Source: Polynucleobacter sp. Latsch14-2 (GTDB lineage Bacteria > Pseudomonadota > Gammaproteobacteria > Burkholderiales > Burkholderiaceae). From it: a stretch of 64,000 bases of DNA. The stretch lies in NCBI RefSeq assembly GCF_018881925.1, contig NZ_JACVPL010000012.1:16006-80005 (forward strand), given 5' to 3'. A program made the translations under genes and the position numbers. Of the stretch, positions 27,417-36,836 are shown piece by piece (within the stretch, counting starts at the first letter, position 1; each line of letters begins with the position of its first letter). Under the pieces are notes generated by a model. It did not search any database. It saw only the letters and a program-made list of their open reading frames with translations, and had not been told where the DNA came from.

Positions 27417-27976
27417 AAATTTCACACCCCACAACAGCCATAATCTTAGGCTTGATCACTAGTGCCTTGCTGTTTCAGGCAAAGGCGTATGGTGAGAGTA
27501 CTCCGCTGCCAGTGCAGACGATTGCAGCGTTAGAGCTGCCTCGCTATCTGGGGGCTTGGTACGAGATTGCCAAATTCCCCAACTGGTTTCAGAAGAAATG
27601 CGTTGGCAGCACTAAGGCAGTGTATTCACTCAAGGATGATGGCAACGTGCAAGTGCTCAATAGCTGTAAAACAGCTAGCGGTGAAACTTCCTCTGCCCAA
27701 GGTACAGCAAAACAGATTGGTGCTAAAGATTCTCCAAAACTGGAGGTGCGCTTTGCGCCTGACTGGCTTTCATTTCTTCCAATGGTTTGGGGCGACTACT
27801 GGGTAATTGATCTAGACTCTCGTTATCAGGTTGCTGCAGTTAGTGATGCAAAGCGAGATTATCTTTGGATCTTATCTAGAACTCCGCAGATAGATCCAAA
27901 GGTTTACGATGATTTGTTATTGCGTTTACAGCAACAACAATTTGACATACGTAGACTAGAAAAGACTCCGCAGTAG
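27413..27976 (+). CDS. Lipocalin family protein (Blc-like)
   Basis: 187 residues. A signal peptide (to about residue 28) precedes the lipocalin signature YLGAWYEIAKFPNWFQKKC, then a barrel of repeating strands, with WVIDLDSRYQVAAVSDAKRDYLWILSR near the end, as in bacterial Blc. Unlike E. coli Blc there is no lipobox Cys at the signal end, so it should be soluble in the periplasm. Blc binds lysophospholipids and fatty acids. Overlap with msrQ suggests a role in repair of oxidised envelope components. Confidence 0.88.
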   Translation: MKISHPTTAIILGLITSALLFQAKAYGESTPLPVQTIAALELPRYLGAWYEIAKFPNWFQKKCVGSTKAVYSLKDDGNVQVLNSCKTASGETSSAQGTAKQIGAKDSPKLEVRFAPDWLSFLPMVWGDYWVIDLDSRYQVAAVSDAKRDYLWILSRTPQIDPKVYDDLLLRLQQQQFDIRRLEKTPQ

Positions 27977-27995
27977 AGTTCATTCAAAGACCGTT

Positions 27996-28919
27996 ATGAA
28001 TCATTTTGTATTGCCACCCGGAATTCAAATCTTCGAAAGAGGATGGCTTTCAGCAAATAATATTTTGCTCTATGGCAATGGCGATGTCTCGTTAGTGGAT
28101 ACAGGATATTGTGCGCATCAAGATCTCACGCTGGACTTAGTAAAAAATGCTTTGCAAAAGCATGGGCTATTCAGTTTGAATAAGATTGTTAACACTCATC
28201 TACATTCAGATCACTGTGGCGGTAATGCCGTGTTGTTTAAGGCTTACCAGCCCGAGATTTATATCCCTGCAGCAGAGGCTTTAGCAGTGAGCTCTTGGGA
28301 TGAGGAGTTGCTCAGTTATCACAACCTAGGGCAAGAATGCCCACGCTTTTCGTATTCAAATTTGTTGCTTCCTGGGAGTGAGATCGTTTTAGGCTCGCAT
28401 CTATGGCAGGTCTTGGCTGCACCAGGGCATGACCCGCACTCGGTCATGCTCTATCAAGCCAACCATCAAATTTTAATTTCAGCCGATGCTCTATGGGAAG
28501 AGGGGTTTGGGGTGATATTCCCGGAGCTATGGGGCGAGAGCGGGTTTGAAGAGGTGGCGCAAACCTTAGATCTTATTGAGGGTTTGAATATTGCTTTTGT
28601 TATCCCTGGACACGGCAAGCCTTTTGCTAATGTAAAAAAGGCCCTCGAGGCGGCACGCTCAAGATTAGATTACCTTGCCTCCGATCCAGATCGAAATGCA
28701 CGGCATGGCGCTAAAGTCCTATTAAAGTATAAATTGCTTGAGTGGCGCAGCATAGAGATGCGAAAGGTAAGTCAATGGATTGCCAATACCCCTGCATTGC
28801 TGGCTGCCGCGACTTTGCTGAATATGGAAGTGGGAGAGATGGCAGCATGGCTTCCCCTAGCCTTAGTAAAATCTCGTGCCGCTAGGATTGAGCAAGAGCA
28901 TTTAGTCAATCTCGATTAA
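27996..28919 (+). CDS. MBL-fold metallohydrolase
   Basis: 307 residues. The zinc-binding motif HLHSDHCGG (about residues 67-75) and later His in APGHDPHSV, Asp in ISADALW and His in IPGHGKPF complete the metallo-beta-lactamase fold. A C-terminal helical extension (about residues 215-307) resembles the winged-helix-like tail of LACTB2-type MBL proteins. Family members hydrolyse thioesters, phosphodiesters or lactones. It follows the lipocalin by 19 bp on the same strand. Substrate not readable. Confidence 0.87.
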   Translation: MNHFVLPPGIQIFERGWLSANNILLYGNGDVSLVDTGYCAHQDLTLDLVKNALQKHGLFSLNKIVNTHLHSDHCGGNAVLFKAYQPEIYIPAAEALAVSSWDEELLSYHNLGQECPRFSYSNLLLPGSEIVLGSHLWQVLAAPGHDPHSVMLYQANHQILISADALWEEGFGVIFPELWGESGFEEVAQTLDLIEGLNIAFVIPGHGKPFANVKKALEAARSRLDYLASDPDRNARHGAKVLLKYKLLEWRSIEMRKVSQWIANTPALLAAATLLNMEVGEMAAWLPLALVKSRAARIEQEHLVNLD

Positions 28920-29722
28920 AAATTAAAGGAAACTTTTCCATATACAGACCACTTGTATTCAGGATAGGTTTCCACAACCTGTTTGCTCGCTCCAATGGCT
29001 AGTAAAAAGTTTTTATTGAGGCGGTGGGTCACCATTGCATCGATTGGCACAAACCAGCCACCACCTGCAGTATTGTGGACAATCCCGTTCTCATCCCAGA
29101 GGCGCAGTTGGGTATCGTGTGCGAGATGAATTCCTAGCGTTGGAAATAGAGATAAAGTCCTCAGTAAGGTACCTTGATTGGGGCTAGCTGTACCAGCGTT
29201 ATTTTTGGAATCAAAGCCATACATATAGCGCATGAGTGGGGAAAAATCATTTAATACCGAGTGACTGCCTTCAACTGGGCTAAACGAGGCGCTAACTTGG
29301 GGTCCAGCCACCCATTGACCATTATTCCCGAAAGGAAAAATAATACGACCGCCAAAATTAGCCTGCCAGCCTGGCAGTCCTCCCCAGACGGTGAGCAAGG
29401 TATTGCCAGCGCTATATTGGCCTGTTGCTTGTGATGGTAATGTGGGGCCATAATTCGCAATGTAGGATGTATCCAACCTCATTGTTCCTCTCCATCGATC
29501 GATCTTGAGAGGTTCGTAATACCGTAGTTTCAGGGTATCGCTGTAGTTTTCAGATCCTTGGTAATTATGATATCCCCAGAATTCTAGAATGTGATCTTCA
29601 GTATGATCTTGAGAGACATTTTTTAGATCTGAATGAATTATTAAGTCCGCAGTATCGTTAGCCCAGCATAGCCGCATAGTGCTAAGCAGTAGGGTTAGTA
29701 GAATGACGTACACGAATCGCAT
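28916..29722 (-). CDS. Predicted outer membrane protein, unknown function
   Basis: 268 residues from ATG 29720-29722, which starts a signal peptide (MRFVYVILLTLLLSTMRLCWA); a start 17 codons upstream would lie in the divergent SDR gene and is rejected. The mature part has alternating short strands rich in aromatic and Gly residues (LKLRYYEPLKIDRWRG, LTVWGGLPGWQANFGGR, WSVYGKVSFNF), ending in Phe, as in outer membrane barrels. It overlaps the stop of the MBL gene by 4 bp. Family not recognised beyond a phenol-degradation/transporter-like barrel. Confidence 0.6.
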   Translation of the reverse strand: MRFVYVILLTLLLSTMRLCWANDTADLIIHSDLKNVSQDHTEDHILEFWGYHNYQGSENYSDTLKLRYYEPLKIDRWRGTMRLDTSYIANYGPTLPSQATGQYSAGNTLLTVWGGLPGWQANFGGRIIFPFGNNGQWVAGPQVSASFSPVEGSHSVLNDFSPLMRYMYGFDSKNNAGTASPNQGTLLRTLSLFPTLGIHLAHDTQLRLWDENGIVHNTAGGGWFVPIDAMVTHRLNKNFLLAIGASKQVVETYPEYKWSVYGKVSFNF

Positions 29723-29764
29723 ATAGGCGGTAATATTAAATGACGAAGACAGGAAGAGGAATAT

Positions 29765-30535
29765 ATGGAACATACTGCATTAGTTACTGGCGCAACTGCT
29801 GGTTTTGGTGAGGCAGCCGCCCGTCGCTTTTTAGCTCATGGCCATAAAGTCATTGCGCTAGGTCGAAGAATGGAGCGTCTTGAGGCTTTAAAGTCAGCAT
29901 TGCCTCCTGAGCAACAGAAAAAATTATTGCTCTTAGCGCTCGATGTTTGTGACAGCGCAAGGGTTGACCAGTTAGCCGCTAGCTTACCAGCAGAATTTGC
30001 TCAAGTGAGTGTTTTGGTAAATAACGCAGGTCTCGCGCTAGGCCTAGAACCGGCTCATCAGGCGGTACTTTCGGATTGGGATCGTATGATTGATACCAAT
30101 ATCAAAGGACTGGTACATATGACGCGTGCTTTTTTACCTGGCATGGTTGATCGTAAACGTGGCCATGTGATTAATATCGGTTCGGTTGCAGCAAATTACC
30201 CCTATCCCGGCGGCAACGTCTATGGCGGTACGAAGGCCTTTGTAAAGCAGTTTAGTTTGAACTTACGTGCTGACCTTAGCGGTACTCCGGTTCGTGTTAC
30301 GTGTATTGAGCCAGGAATGTCTGGCGGTACTGAGTTTTCTAATGTGCGCTTTAAGGGTGATGATAATAAAGTCGAGAGCGTCTATGCTGGTGTTCATGCG
30401 CTTACTGCGGATGATATTGCGGAGGCTATTTTTTGGTCAGCAACCTTACCTAGTCATATGAACATCAATGTGTTGGAAGTGATGCCTGTTCAGCAGGCTA
30501 GTGCCCCCATGAAGATTCATCGCGGAAGTTTTTAA
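29765..30535 (+). CDS. SDR family NADP-dependent oxidoreductase, YdfG-like
   Basis: 256 residues with the full short-chain dehydrogenase set: cofactor motif TGATAGFGEAAARRF, NNAG in VLVNNAGLALG, catalytic Ser in INIGSVAANYPYPGG, and YGGTKAFVKQFSLNL with the Tyr-x-x-x-Lys pair. RR after the first strand (ALGRRMERL) favours NADPH. YdfG enzymes reduce malonic semialdehyde and oxidise 3-hydroxy acids such as L-allo-threonine or serine. The next gene begins 2 bp after its stop codon, so they are co-transcribed. Confidence 0.88.
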   Translation: MEHTALVTGATAGFGEAAARRFLAHGHKVIALGRRMERLEALKSALPPEQQKKLLLLALDVCDSARVDQLAASLPAEFAQVSVLVNNAGLALGLEPAHQAVLSDWDRMIDTNIKGLVHMTRAFLPGMVDRKRGHVINIGSVAANYPYPGGNVYGGTKAFVKQFSLNLRADLSGTPVRVTCIEPGMSGGTEFSNVRFKGDDNKVESVYAGVHALTADDIAEAIFWSATLPSHMNINVLEVMPVQQASAPMKIHRGSF

Positions 30536-30537
30536 AA

Positions 30538-31296
30538 ATGATACTGTCCCTACGCTCGTTGTTCATTACCCTGATTTTTTTCTCATTGAGCACTCATGCA
30601 GCTGAGTATCGATTTTATTCGGCCGCTGGTGCTAAGGTGCCATTGATTGAGTTATCTCAGTTATTTAATCAAACTAATTCCGGTAGTCATATTGTGAATA
30701 ATTTTGATACTGCTGGGGCTGCTGAGAAAAAATTCTTTGAGGACCCAAAGAGTACTTGCTTGATCACAACGCAGGTGCGTATTAATAGCGCCTTAAAGTC
30801 AGGCGCTCTGAAAGGGCAGGCGCAAATTCCATTGGCGGATACACTTGGTGCGTTGGCATCTTCAAATCCAGCCAAGCCTTCAATTTCCAATACCAATGAG
30901 CTAGTCAATACTTTGCTTAGTGCAAAGTCGATTGCATTCTCTAATCCAGCCAATGGCGCAACTGTAGGCTTGCATTTTCAGGAGATGATTAAAAAATTGG
31001 GTATCGAGAAGCAGGTAATGGAGAAAGCTATTCTTGCCAGCGATGGTGTAGAAACCATGAAACTTGTTTTAGCTAAAAAAGTTGAGCTGGGCGTTACACA
31101 AATGAGTGAAGTCATTCAGGCAGATCGAAATACCTTAGTTGGTCCTTTTCCTGCTGAGTTTGAGTTGGCAACTAGGTACTCTTTATGGTGTAAAGAGCCG
31201 GGGCTGCCAGAAATTTCTGCGTTTATTGGTTTGTTGACGTCACGTTTTGGCGCGCAAGTTTTCAGTTACAACGGCTTGCGCCCAGTGCAGCAATGA
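30538..31296 (+). CDS. ModA-like periplasmic substrate-binding protein
   Basis: 252 residues with a signal peptide (MILSLRSLFITLIFFSLSTHA). The body resembles molybdate/extracellular solute-binding proteins: YRFYSAAGAKVPLIELSQLF, IAFSNPANGATVGLHF and a C-terminal SAFIGLLTSRFGAQVFSYNGLRP, the last typical of ModA-like orphan proteins. No modB or modC lies nearby. ModA residues for oxyanion binding are not clearly kept, so the ligand may be different. Overlapping context with the SDR gene suggests a shared transcript. Confidence 0.72.
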   Translation: MILSLRSLFITLIFFSLSTHAAEYRFYSAAGAKVPLIELSQLFNQTNSGSHIVNNFDTAGAAEKKFFEDPKSTCLITTQVRINSALKSGALKGQAQIPLADTLGALASSNPAKPSISNTNELVNTLLSAKSIAFSNPANGATVGLHFQEMIKKLGIEKQVMEKAILASDGVETMKLVLAKKVELGVTQMSEVIQADRNTLVGPFPAEFELATRYSLWCKEPGLPEISAFIGLLTSRFGAQVFSYNGLRPVQQ

Positions 31297-31310
31297 TTGT
31301 TTGATTGTTG

Positions 31311-31847
31311 TTATTCTGATTTCCATTTGTAGAACTTGGGAAAATGGCGCATCACTGCTGTGCCATTGAAGTCCCAAGCTTTGCATTGGCCCAAATAGAG
31401 TGGCGGCTTATTTTCATCCTTATCAAGTAGTGCGCCTGGAATAGATTGGTATGCCGCTGTTCCAATATTAGCCAGTAGTTCGCGTAAATGGGTGCATCCT
31501 TTAAGCCCTCCCAAATGGAGATCAATTACTTTTCGCCACCCTTTACCAAGGCGGGCTCCAATTAGGGCATCCATCGGCGGAATAACTTGGGGACATTCAG
31601 GGTGAGGATGCTTATCCATCGATACTTCAATAGCCTGAATGATGAACTCGCTATTTAAGGTTAAGCGTAGCCACATATCATGTACGGCGTCGCCCGGAGC
31701 CCAAGTTACTCCACCGGTGGTAAAGGGGTATGCTTTTGTATCTTTGAGGTGCGCCTCGATATCCCAGAGTCCATCTTCTCGTGCATATCCCGAAAAGGTA
31801 ATTTCGCGTGTGTGCAGTGGGGTGCGCGTTGTTGGAGTAGAAAGCAT
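31311..31847 (-). CDS. DUF2889 family protein
   Basis: 178 residues, soluble. The family pattern is clear: TPLHTREITFSGYAREDGLWDIEAHL at the start, HDMWLRLTLN in the middle and GCTHLRELL with Cys and His near residue 115. DUF2889 genes often sit near catabolic operons, but no function is known. It ends 14 bp from the convergent ModA-like gene. Confidence 0.85.
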   Translation of the reverse strand: MLSTPTTRTPLHTREITFSGYAREDGLWDIEAHLKDTKAYPFTTGGVTWAPGDAVHDMWLRLTLNSEFIIQAIEVSMDKHPHPECPQVIPPMDALIGARLGKGWRKVIDLHLGGLKGCTHLRELLANIGTAAYQSIPGALLDKDENKPPLYLGQCKAWDFNGTAVMRHFPKFYKWKSE

Positions 31848-31953
31848 TGGTATAGGTGTTCACTCATTCTAAAGAAGTAAATAGCAATGATAATGATTCA
31901 AGCGGCAGCAACTGCAAATTGCGTAAAACTCTATAGTATTCTCACTGAAATAT

Positions 31954-32688
31954 ATGGCAAAACCAGTCTCCTTAGAAAAAATTCTCTTTAGCCAAGGCTT
32001 TGGCACCAGGCGGTATTGCAGCGATTTAGTCTATGCTGATTTAGTCAAAATCAATGGTGTTGTAGCCGAAGACCCCGAAGAACGCATCTTGACCGAAGGC
32101 CTCGTTTTAAATGTAGAAGGTCAGGATTGGGAATTCCATGAAAAAGCGTATATCGCTTTTAATAAACCCGCAAATTATGAGTGCTCGCATAAAACTTCTC
32201 ATCATCCTAGCGTCTATAGTTTGCTGCCTCGTCCATTTGTCGAGCGCGGCTTGCAGTGCGTAGGGCGCTTGGACTATGACACTACTGGATTGCTTTTAAT
32301 TTCTGATGACGGTCAGTTTATTCACAAGATGACTACGCCCAAGAAAAACATTGGCAAGGTCTATGAAATTACGACTTCTGAGCCCATCACCTCAAAGCAA
32401 ATAGAGCATCTTTTAAAAGGCGTTGTGCTGGATGATGATCCTCGGCCCTGCCAAGCGGTAGCCTGCAAACAGTTAACTGAGAATACATTAGCAATGACTA
32501 TTGTTGAGGGGCGCTACCATCAAGTAAAGCGCATGATGGCCGCTGTGGGAAATCACGTTGCAAGACTGCATCGCACCGAGATTGGTCAATATAGAATGCC
32601 CGCTGATTTGGCGGAAGGTCAATGGCGTTGGTTGTATGCGGATGAGTTAAAAATGCTCTCTAGAAGCGTTGAGGCGGATCATGCCTGA
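31954..32688 (+). CDS. rsuA: 16S rRNA pseudouridine synthase RsuA
   Basis: 244 residues: an S4 RNA-binding domain (about residues 3-50, LEKILFSQGFGTRRYC) and the catalytic domain with the Asp motif GRLDYDTTGLLLISDDG. KVYEITTSEPIT and EGRYHQVKRMMAAVGNHV follow the RsuA pattern. It makes pseudouridine 516 in 16S rRNA. The stop codon overlaps the GAG/ATG start region of phhB, suggesting coupled translation. Confidence 0.88.
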   Translation: MAKPVSLEKILFSQGFGTRRYCSDLVYADLVKINGVVAEDPEERILTEGLVLNVEGQDWEFHEKAYIAFNKPANYECSHKTSHHPSVYSLLPRPFVERGLQCVGRLDYDTTGLLLISDDGQFIHKMTTPKKNIGKVYEITTSEPITSKQIEHLLKGVVLDDDPRPCQAVACKQLTENTLAMTIVEGRYHQVKRMMAAVGNHVARLHRTEIGQYRMPADLAEGQWRWLYADELKMLSRSVEADHA

Positions 32689-32977
32689 GCAGAAGTTGCT
32701 ATCAGATAGGGTTGATATTCAGAGGAGGCTACCTGAGTGGCATGTGAGCCCTGATTTAAAGGCGATCTCGCGAGAATTTGCGTTTCAGAATTTTAAAGCT
32801 GCTTTCGAGTTTATGAAGCTCTCCGCTCAGTACGCAGAAGAGAACAATCATCATCCGGATTGGTCAAATGCCTGGAACATAGTGAATGTGTCTCTTAGCA
32901 CTCACTCACTCCATGGAATCACCGAACTAGACCTTGCCATGGCAAATGCGATGGATGCGTTTGCTCGACAGGTCTAG
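32681..32977 (+). CDS. phhB: 4a-hydroxytetrahydrobiopterin dehydratase (pterin carbinolamine dehydratase)
   Basis: 98 residues from ATG 32681, inside the end of rsuA and behind GAGGCGG, a good RBS; an upstream TTG is less likely. The family motif HHPDWSNAWNIVNVSLSTHS holds the catalytic histidines. The enzyme dehydrates the carbinolamine made by aromatic amino-acid hydroxylases. No phhA is in the window. An alternative role as a molybdopterin-linked or regulatory protein is known for some homologues. Confidence 0.9.
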   Translation: MPEQKLLSDRVDIQRRLPEWHVSPDLKAISREFAFQNFKAAFEFMKLSAQYAEENNHHPDWSNAWNIVNVSLSTHSLHGITELDLAMANAMDAFARQV

Positions 32978-32991
32978 CAATCTGTCTGCGA

Positions 32992-33207
32992 TTAATGCTC
33001 TTCTTCCTCATCATCTTCTGAGGTCATACTCATGAGGATGGTTGCTAGCAGGCCATAGACAACCTCGGTTGCAATCATGCCGTCTTCATCGAGTTCGTCC
33101 ATCAGATCATTGAGGCAATCTTCTGTAGGCTCATTTAGAAGGGTCATTGCGCACTCGCACCCGTAGTCGAAGTCTTCGTCGTTTTGGGTTTGATCTTCGT
33201 TAGTCAT
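32992..33207 (-). CDS. Small very acidic protein, unknown function
   Basis: 71 residues from ATG 33205-33207, behind AAAGGAAT; an upstream start 11 codons earlier has no RBS. About one third Asp and Glu, with a Cys pair (YGCECAMTLLN) and an acidic tail (SEDDEEEEH). A short hydrophobic stretch lies at VVYGLLATILMSM. No family recognised. Confidence 0.6.
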   Translation of the reverse strand: MTNEDQTQNDEDFDYGCECAMTLLNEPTEDCLNDLMDELDEDGMIATEVVYGLLATILMSMTSEDDEEEEH

Positions 33208-33460
33208 GGCAATTCCTTTATTGATTCTCCAGAATAGCAAATAAAGGCGCTTTTAGGGGTTTGATCTTAGGGGGTGCATGAATTAACCCCCTGGAATGCT
33301 GATTTATTCCGAGAAAACCTCCCCCATCGGTACTGGTAAATATTTATTTAAATTTAATTGAAAATTGTGTAAAGTCAGAGGAAATTAAACAAGAGTTTAA
33401 ATATCCGAGACAAGTTATTTTGTGCACTGCAAAATAATTCTAAAAAAGAATGGAGACAAT

Positions 33461-34912
33461 ATGAGTTTGATGAAGTCTAAATTAGCATTGCTAGGTGCAA
33501 CTGCACTTCTTCTAGTTGGTGCGGTAAACGCGCAGGGCGTCGATAAAGCCAAGAACATGAAGCTAGAGGGTTACAGCGATCTGCAAGGACGCACTGCCTA
33601 TCAACCCACTATTCAAAAGCAAGGCGATCGTTGGATTGCTTATGTTGGGCACCATGGGGACAATAAACTAAACCCCCTCAATGGAAAAATGGAAGATAAC
33701 GGGACATCTATTATTGATGTAACCGATGTTAAGCACCCTAAATACCTTTACCACGTGCCAGGTGATGTCGGTAAGGCCGAGCAGGGCGGCAGTCAGATGG
33801 TTCGCGTATGTAGTGGCGCCACTTTGCCAAAAGCAGATAAGAGCAAATTTTATATGCTGAGGACTTTTGGAAATCAAGCGCACGAGATTTGGGACGTTTC
33901 AACACCAGAAAATCCTACGTTATTGACTACGATTGCTAAAGGCTTGAATGGCACACATAAAAACTTTTGGGAATGTGACACCGGCATTGCCTATTTAGTT
34001 TCAGGTAATCCCCAGTGGCGCACCAATCGCATGACTCAGATTTATGACTTGTCTGATCCTGCTAAACCTGTTTTCATCCGTGATTTTGGCTTAGTTGGCC
34101 AACAGCCAGGCTCCTCAGGTGCGGTACCAGTAGATTTGCATGGCGCAATATCGACAGGTCCAAAGGGCAATCGAGTGTATTTTGGTTATGGTACTAATGG
34201 CAACGGAGTAATTCAGATCGTAGACCGTGAAAAGTTGTTGAACGGACCGAAAGACCCTACGCCAGAAAACCTCCTCTATCCGGAAGTTTCTCGCACTTAT
34301 ATGCCAACGATGAATGGTGCGCATACGACTTTCCCATTGCTTGGCGTGGAAATTCCCGAGTTCTCCAAGAATCTACTCGGAGCGAAGCGCGATTTCATTG
34401 TTGTTACTAATGAGGCCATCCAAAAAGAATGTTTAGAAGGTCGTCAAATGGTTTGGGTGGTTGATGCAACCAATGAAAAACATCCATTTGGCGTTTCAAA
34501 CTGGGGACTTCCAGAGAAGAAAGAGGGCTACTGTAGTAAAGGCGGTCGCTTTGGTACCCATTCTTCAAACGAGAATATGACTGACGTTTTCTATAAAAAG
34601 TTAATGTTCATTACTTACTTCAATGCCGGTGTTCGCGCATTGGATGTTCGTGACCCATTCTCGCCAAAAGAAGTTGGTTACTTTGTACCGGCCATGAATA
34701 AAAATACTGTAGTGCTAGAAACCCCAGCAAGTCAAAGAGGCAAACTACCCTTTACTGAGGCTTCTAATCGCAAGGTAATCCAAACCAACAACGTTGATGT
34801 TGATGAGCGTGGATATATCTATATTGTTGATAGAGCAAACACGGGTATGCATATTCTTTCTGTAACAGGACCAGCGCGCGACATTGCAAATTGGAATGCG
34901 GCTGTTAAGTGA
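33461..34912 (+). CDS. Secreted LVIVD-repeat (beta-propeller-like) protein
   Basis: 483 residues from ATG 33461, with GGAGA six bases upstream; an in-frame ATG 39 bp earlier is not favoured. A signal peptide (to about residue 26, VGAVNAQG) is followed by repeats of the LVIVD type: GTSIIDVTDVKHPKYLYHV, EIWDVSTPENPTLL, QIYDLSDPAKPVFI, RALDVRDPFSPKEVG, spaced 50-100 residues. These build a beta-propeller-like fold of unknown role. Cysteines occur in pairs, fitting an oxidising periplasm. It opens a run of five same-strand genes ending with the molybdenum hydroxylase. Confidence 0.75.
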   Translation: MSLMKSKLALLGATALLLVGAVNAQGVDKAKNMKLEGYSDLQGRTAYQPTIQKQGDRWIAYVGHHGDNKLNPLNGKMEDNGTSIIDVTDVKHPKYLYHVPGDVGKAEQGGSQMVRVCSGATLPKADKSKFYMLRTFGNQAHEIWDVSTPENPTLLTTIAKGLNGTHKNFWECDTGIAYLVSGNPQWRTNRMTQIYDLSDPAKPVFIRDFGLVGQQPGSSGAVPVDLHGAISTGPKGNRVYFGYGTNGNGVIQIVDREKLLNGPKDPTPENLLYPEVSRTYMPTMNGAHTTFPLLGVEIPEFSKNLLGAKRDFIVVTNEAIQKECLEGRQMVWVVDATNEKHPFGVSNWGLPEKKEGYCSKGGRFGTHSSNENMTDVFYKKLMFITYFNAGVRALDVRDPFSPKEVGYFVPAMNKNTVVLETPASQRGKLPFTEASNRKVIQTNNVDVDERGYIYIVDRANTGMHILSVTGPARDIANWNAAVK

Positions 34913-34940
34913 TGTTTTGGGGTGGTTGCCATCTCTGAAG

Positions 34941-35306
34941 ATGAGAAAAATTCTACAGAGATGCCTCCTCCCCTTTTTGTTGTTTGCTCTAGTCTCTCAT
35001 GCGCAAGCTGAGGCTAGAGTATTTAATATCAATATCAAAAATGGCGTCATCCCATCCGCCGATAGATTAATGCGGGTGCAAAAGGATGATCAAATCACGT
35101 GGAGAATTGAGAGCAATTCGGATGGCGAGCTGCATATCCATGCTTATCAAATTGATTTAACCATTAAAGCTGGCGTTAAGAAGGTGTATTCATTTAAGGC
35201 TTTTGCTTCCGGTCGCTACCGTGTCGAGTGGCATCCTGAGAGTGAGCGAGGGCTAGGTATTCATCATGAGGACAGCTTAGCTCTCTTCGAAGTTTTTCCT
35301 AAGTAG
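34941..35306 (+). CDS. Periplasmic cupredoxin-like domain protein
   Basis: About 121 residues from ATG 34941 with a signal peptide (MRKILQRCLLPFLLFALVSHAQA). The mature part has the strand pattern of a cupredoxin (RVFNINIKNGVIP, DDQITWRIESNSDGELHIHAY, SGRYRVEWHPESERG) and His residues (HIHAYQ, WHPE, GIHHED). It lacks a clear Cys copper ligand, so blue-copper chemistry is doubtful. It lies 28 bp after the LVIVD gene. An upstream start inside that gene is possible. Confidence 0.62.
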   Translation: MRKILQRCLLPFLLFALVSHAQAEARVFNINIKNGVIPSADRLMRVQKDDQITWRIESNSDGELHIHAYQIDLTIKAGVKKVYSFKAFASGRYRVEWHPESERGLGIHHEDSLALFEVFPK

Positions 35307-35311
35307 GTCTC

Positions 35312-36790
35312 GTGTTTAATTTCTGTTCATTCATTATTTTTATTCTCGCCTCAGGTGTTGCGAATGCGCATAGCTTTGATGAGCGCTATGACTTACCAAT
35401 TCCACTAGAGTTTTTTATCGTTGGCGGCGGTTTGGTGGTTGGTCTGTCATTTCTATTGTTGTTGATAGGCGAGAAATATTGGTCAAATCTTCGCTTCCGA
35501 TCAGCCGTCCAAATTTCAATTCCCTTTAGTCGGTTAATGGGCATTGGTGTTCTATTGGTTCGAAGTATAAGCCTGCTTTTTTCCTGTTTAGTATTAGCGG
35601 CAGGTTTTTGGGGTTCTGGAAACCCGCTATTAAATTTAGCTACAAATTTTATTTGGATTAATTGGTGGCTGGGTTGTTCAATGGCAATAGCAATGCTGGG
35701 TAATTTTTGGCCCTTACTCAATCCGTGGCTAAGCCTCTTTGATCTTATCCAGTTCATTTTGCAGAAGCTGGGGTTTAAGAAAGGCAATGAATACGCTGGC
35801 TATCAATATCCTAAATGGCTCGGACTCTATCTTGCTACTGCGCTTTTATTGGCATGGAGCTGGATGGAGGTGGTGTATCCGATTGCTTATGTTCCCGCTA
35901 GAGTGACAACGATTGCCTTGATCTGGACCTTTTTAAATCTTTGCGGCATGTTTCTTTTTGGCAAGTCAGTTTGGCAAAGTCGTGGCGATGTTTTCGCTGT
36001 GTACTTCTCCATGTTGGGCCAATTCGGCATTTTTGCTTATATAAAGCAAGATCGCGCAATCTGCCTGCGTCTTCCAGGTGCGGGAATCGTGCAAGAGCTT
36101 GCTGTATGGCGTGGGGTCAATGGATTTGCAGCATTCATCATCGCTATGTTATCGATTGTCTTGTTTGACGGCTTGCACGGCAGTCAAGTATGGAATATTT
36201 TTCTTGGCTTACTTCAGTATCTTGGATTGGGCTGGGTTGCTTCGAGTTCATATCTCTCTGGAACAATCGGCTTGCTATTGGTTTGGGCGTTTTTTGCAGG
36301 TCTTTATTATTTTTCTTGCTCGCTCTCGAGTCGTTTATTTTCACTAGCAAGCCCCTCAATTTTGGCTAATATATTTGCCGGGTCCTTAATTCCGATTGCT
36401 GTGGCTTATCTGATTGCTCATGGTTTTTCAAGTCTGATAATTCAGGGTCAGAATATCTTCTTTTTAATATCTGATCCTTTGAGTTTGGGTTGGGATCTCT
36501 TTGGAACTGCTGCATATCGACCTAATATTGGGATTATTGATGCTGGTACAACCTGGTATTTAGCAGTAAGCTCTATTGTCATTGGGCACGTTATCGCACT
36601 GGTAGTGAGTCACGGGCTAACTTTGAAAGTTGCTCATGCTACTCGTGCTGTAAGTCTAGTCACATTGCCGCAAACAGTGTTGATGATCCTGTTTACGATG
36701 TTAAGTTTAATTATTATTGCTGAGCCAATGACGACCTCCGAGTTTTCATTGTTGCCGGATATTTGTTTTGTTCAAGAGCCTCAACAATGA
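35312..36790 (+). CDS. Large polytopic membrane protein, unknown function
   Basis: 492 residues, GTG start 5 bp after the previous stop codon. A signal-like N-terminus (to about residue 19, GVANAHSF) is followed by about eleven hydrophobic segments. Conserved-looking features are HSFDERYDLPIP, NPLLNLATNFIWINWWLG, and an acidic/aromatic C-terminus. It belongs to no family I can name. Between a cupredoxin-like gene and an IorAB-type oxidase, it may act in electron transfer or cofactor insertion, but this is guesswork from context. Confidence 0.65.
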   Translation: MFNFCSFIIFILASGVANAHSFDERYDLPIPLEFFIVGGGLVVGLSFLLLLIGEKYWSNLRFRSAVQISIPFSRLMGIGVLLVRSISLLFSCLVLAAGFWGSGNPLLNLATNFIWINWWLGCSMAIAMLGNFWPLLNPWLSLFDLIQFILQKLGFKKGNEYAGYQYPKWLGLYLATALLLAWSWMEVVYPIAYVPARVTTIALIWTFLNLCGMFLFGKSVWQSRGDVFAVYFSMLGQFGIFAYIKQDRAICLRLPGAGIVQELAVWRGVNGFAAFIIAMLSIVLFDGLHGSQVWNIFLGLLQYLGLGWVASSSYLSGTIGLLLVWAFFAGLYYFSCSLSSRLFSLASPSILANIFAGSLIPIAVAYLIAHGFSSLIIQGQNIFFLISDPLSLGWDLFGTAAYRPNIGIIDAGTTWYLAVSSIVIGHVIALVVSHGLTLKVAHATRAVSLVTLPQTVLMILFTMLSLIIIAEPMTTSEFSLLPDICFVQEPQQ

Positions 36791-36836
36791 AGATGAGTTT
36801 CAAAATACTAGCGGTAGATAATAAAAGGAGATGGCA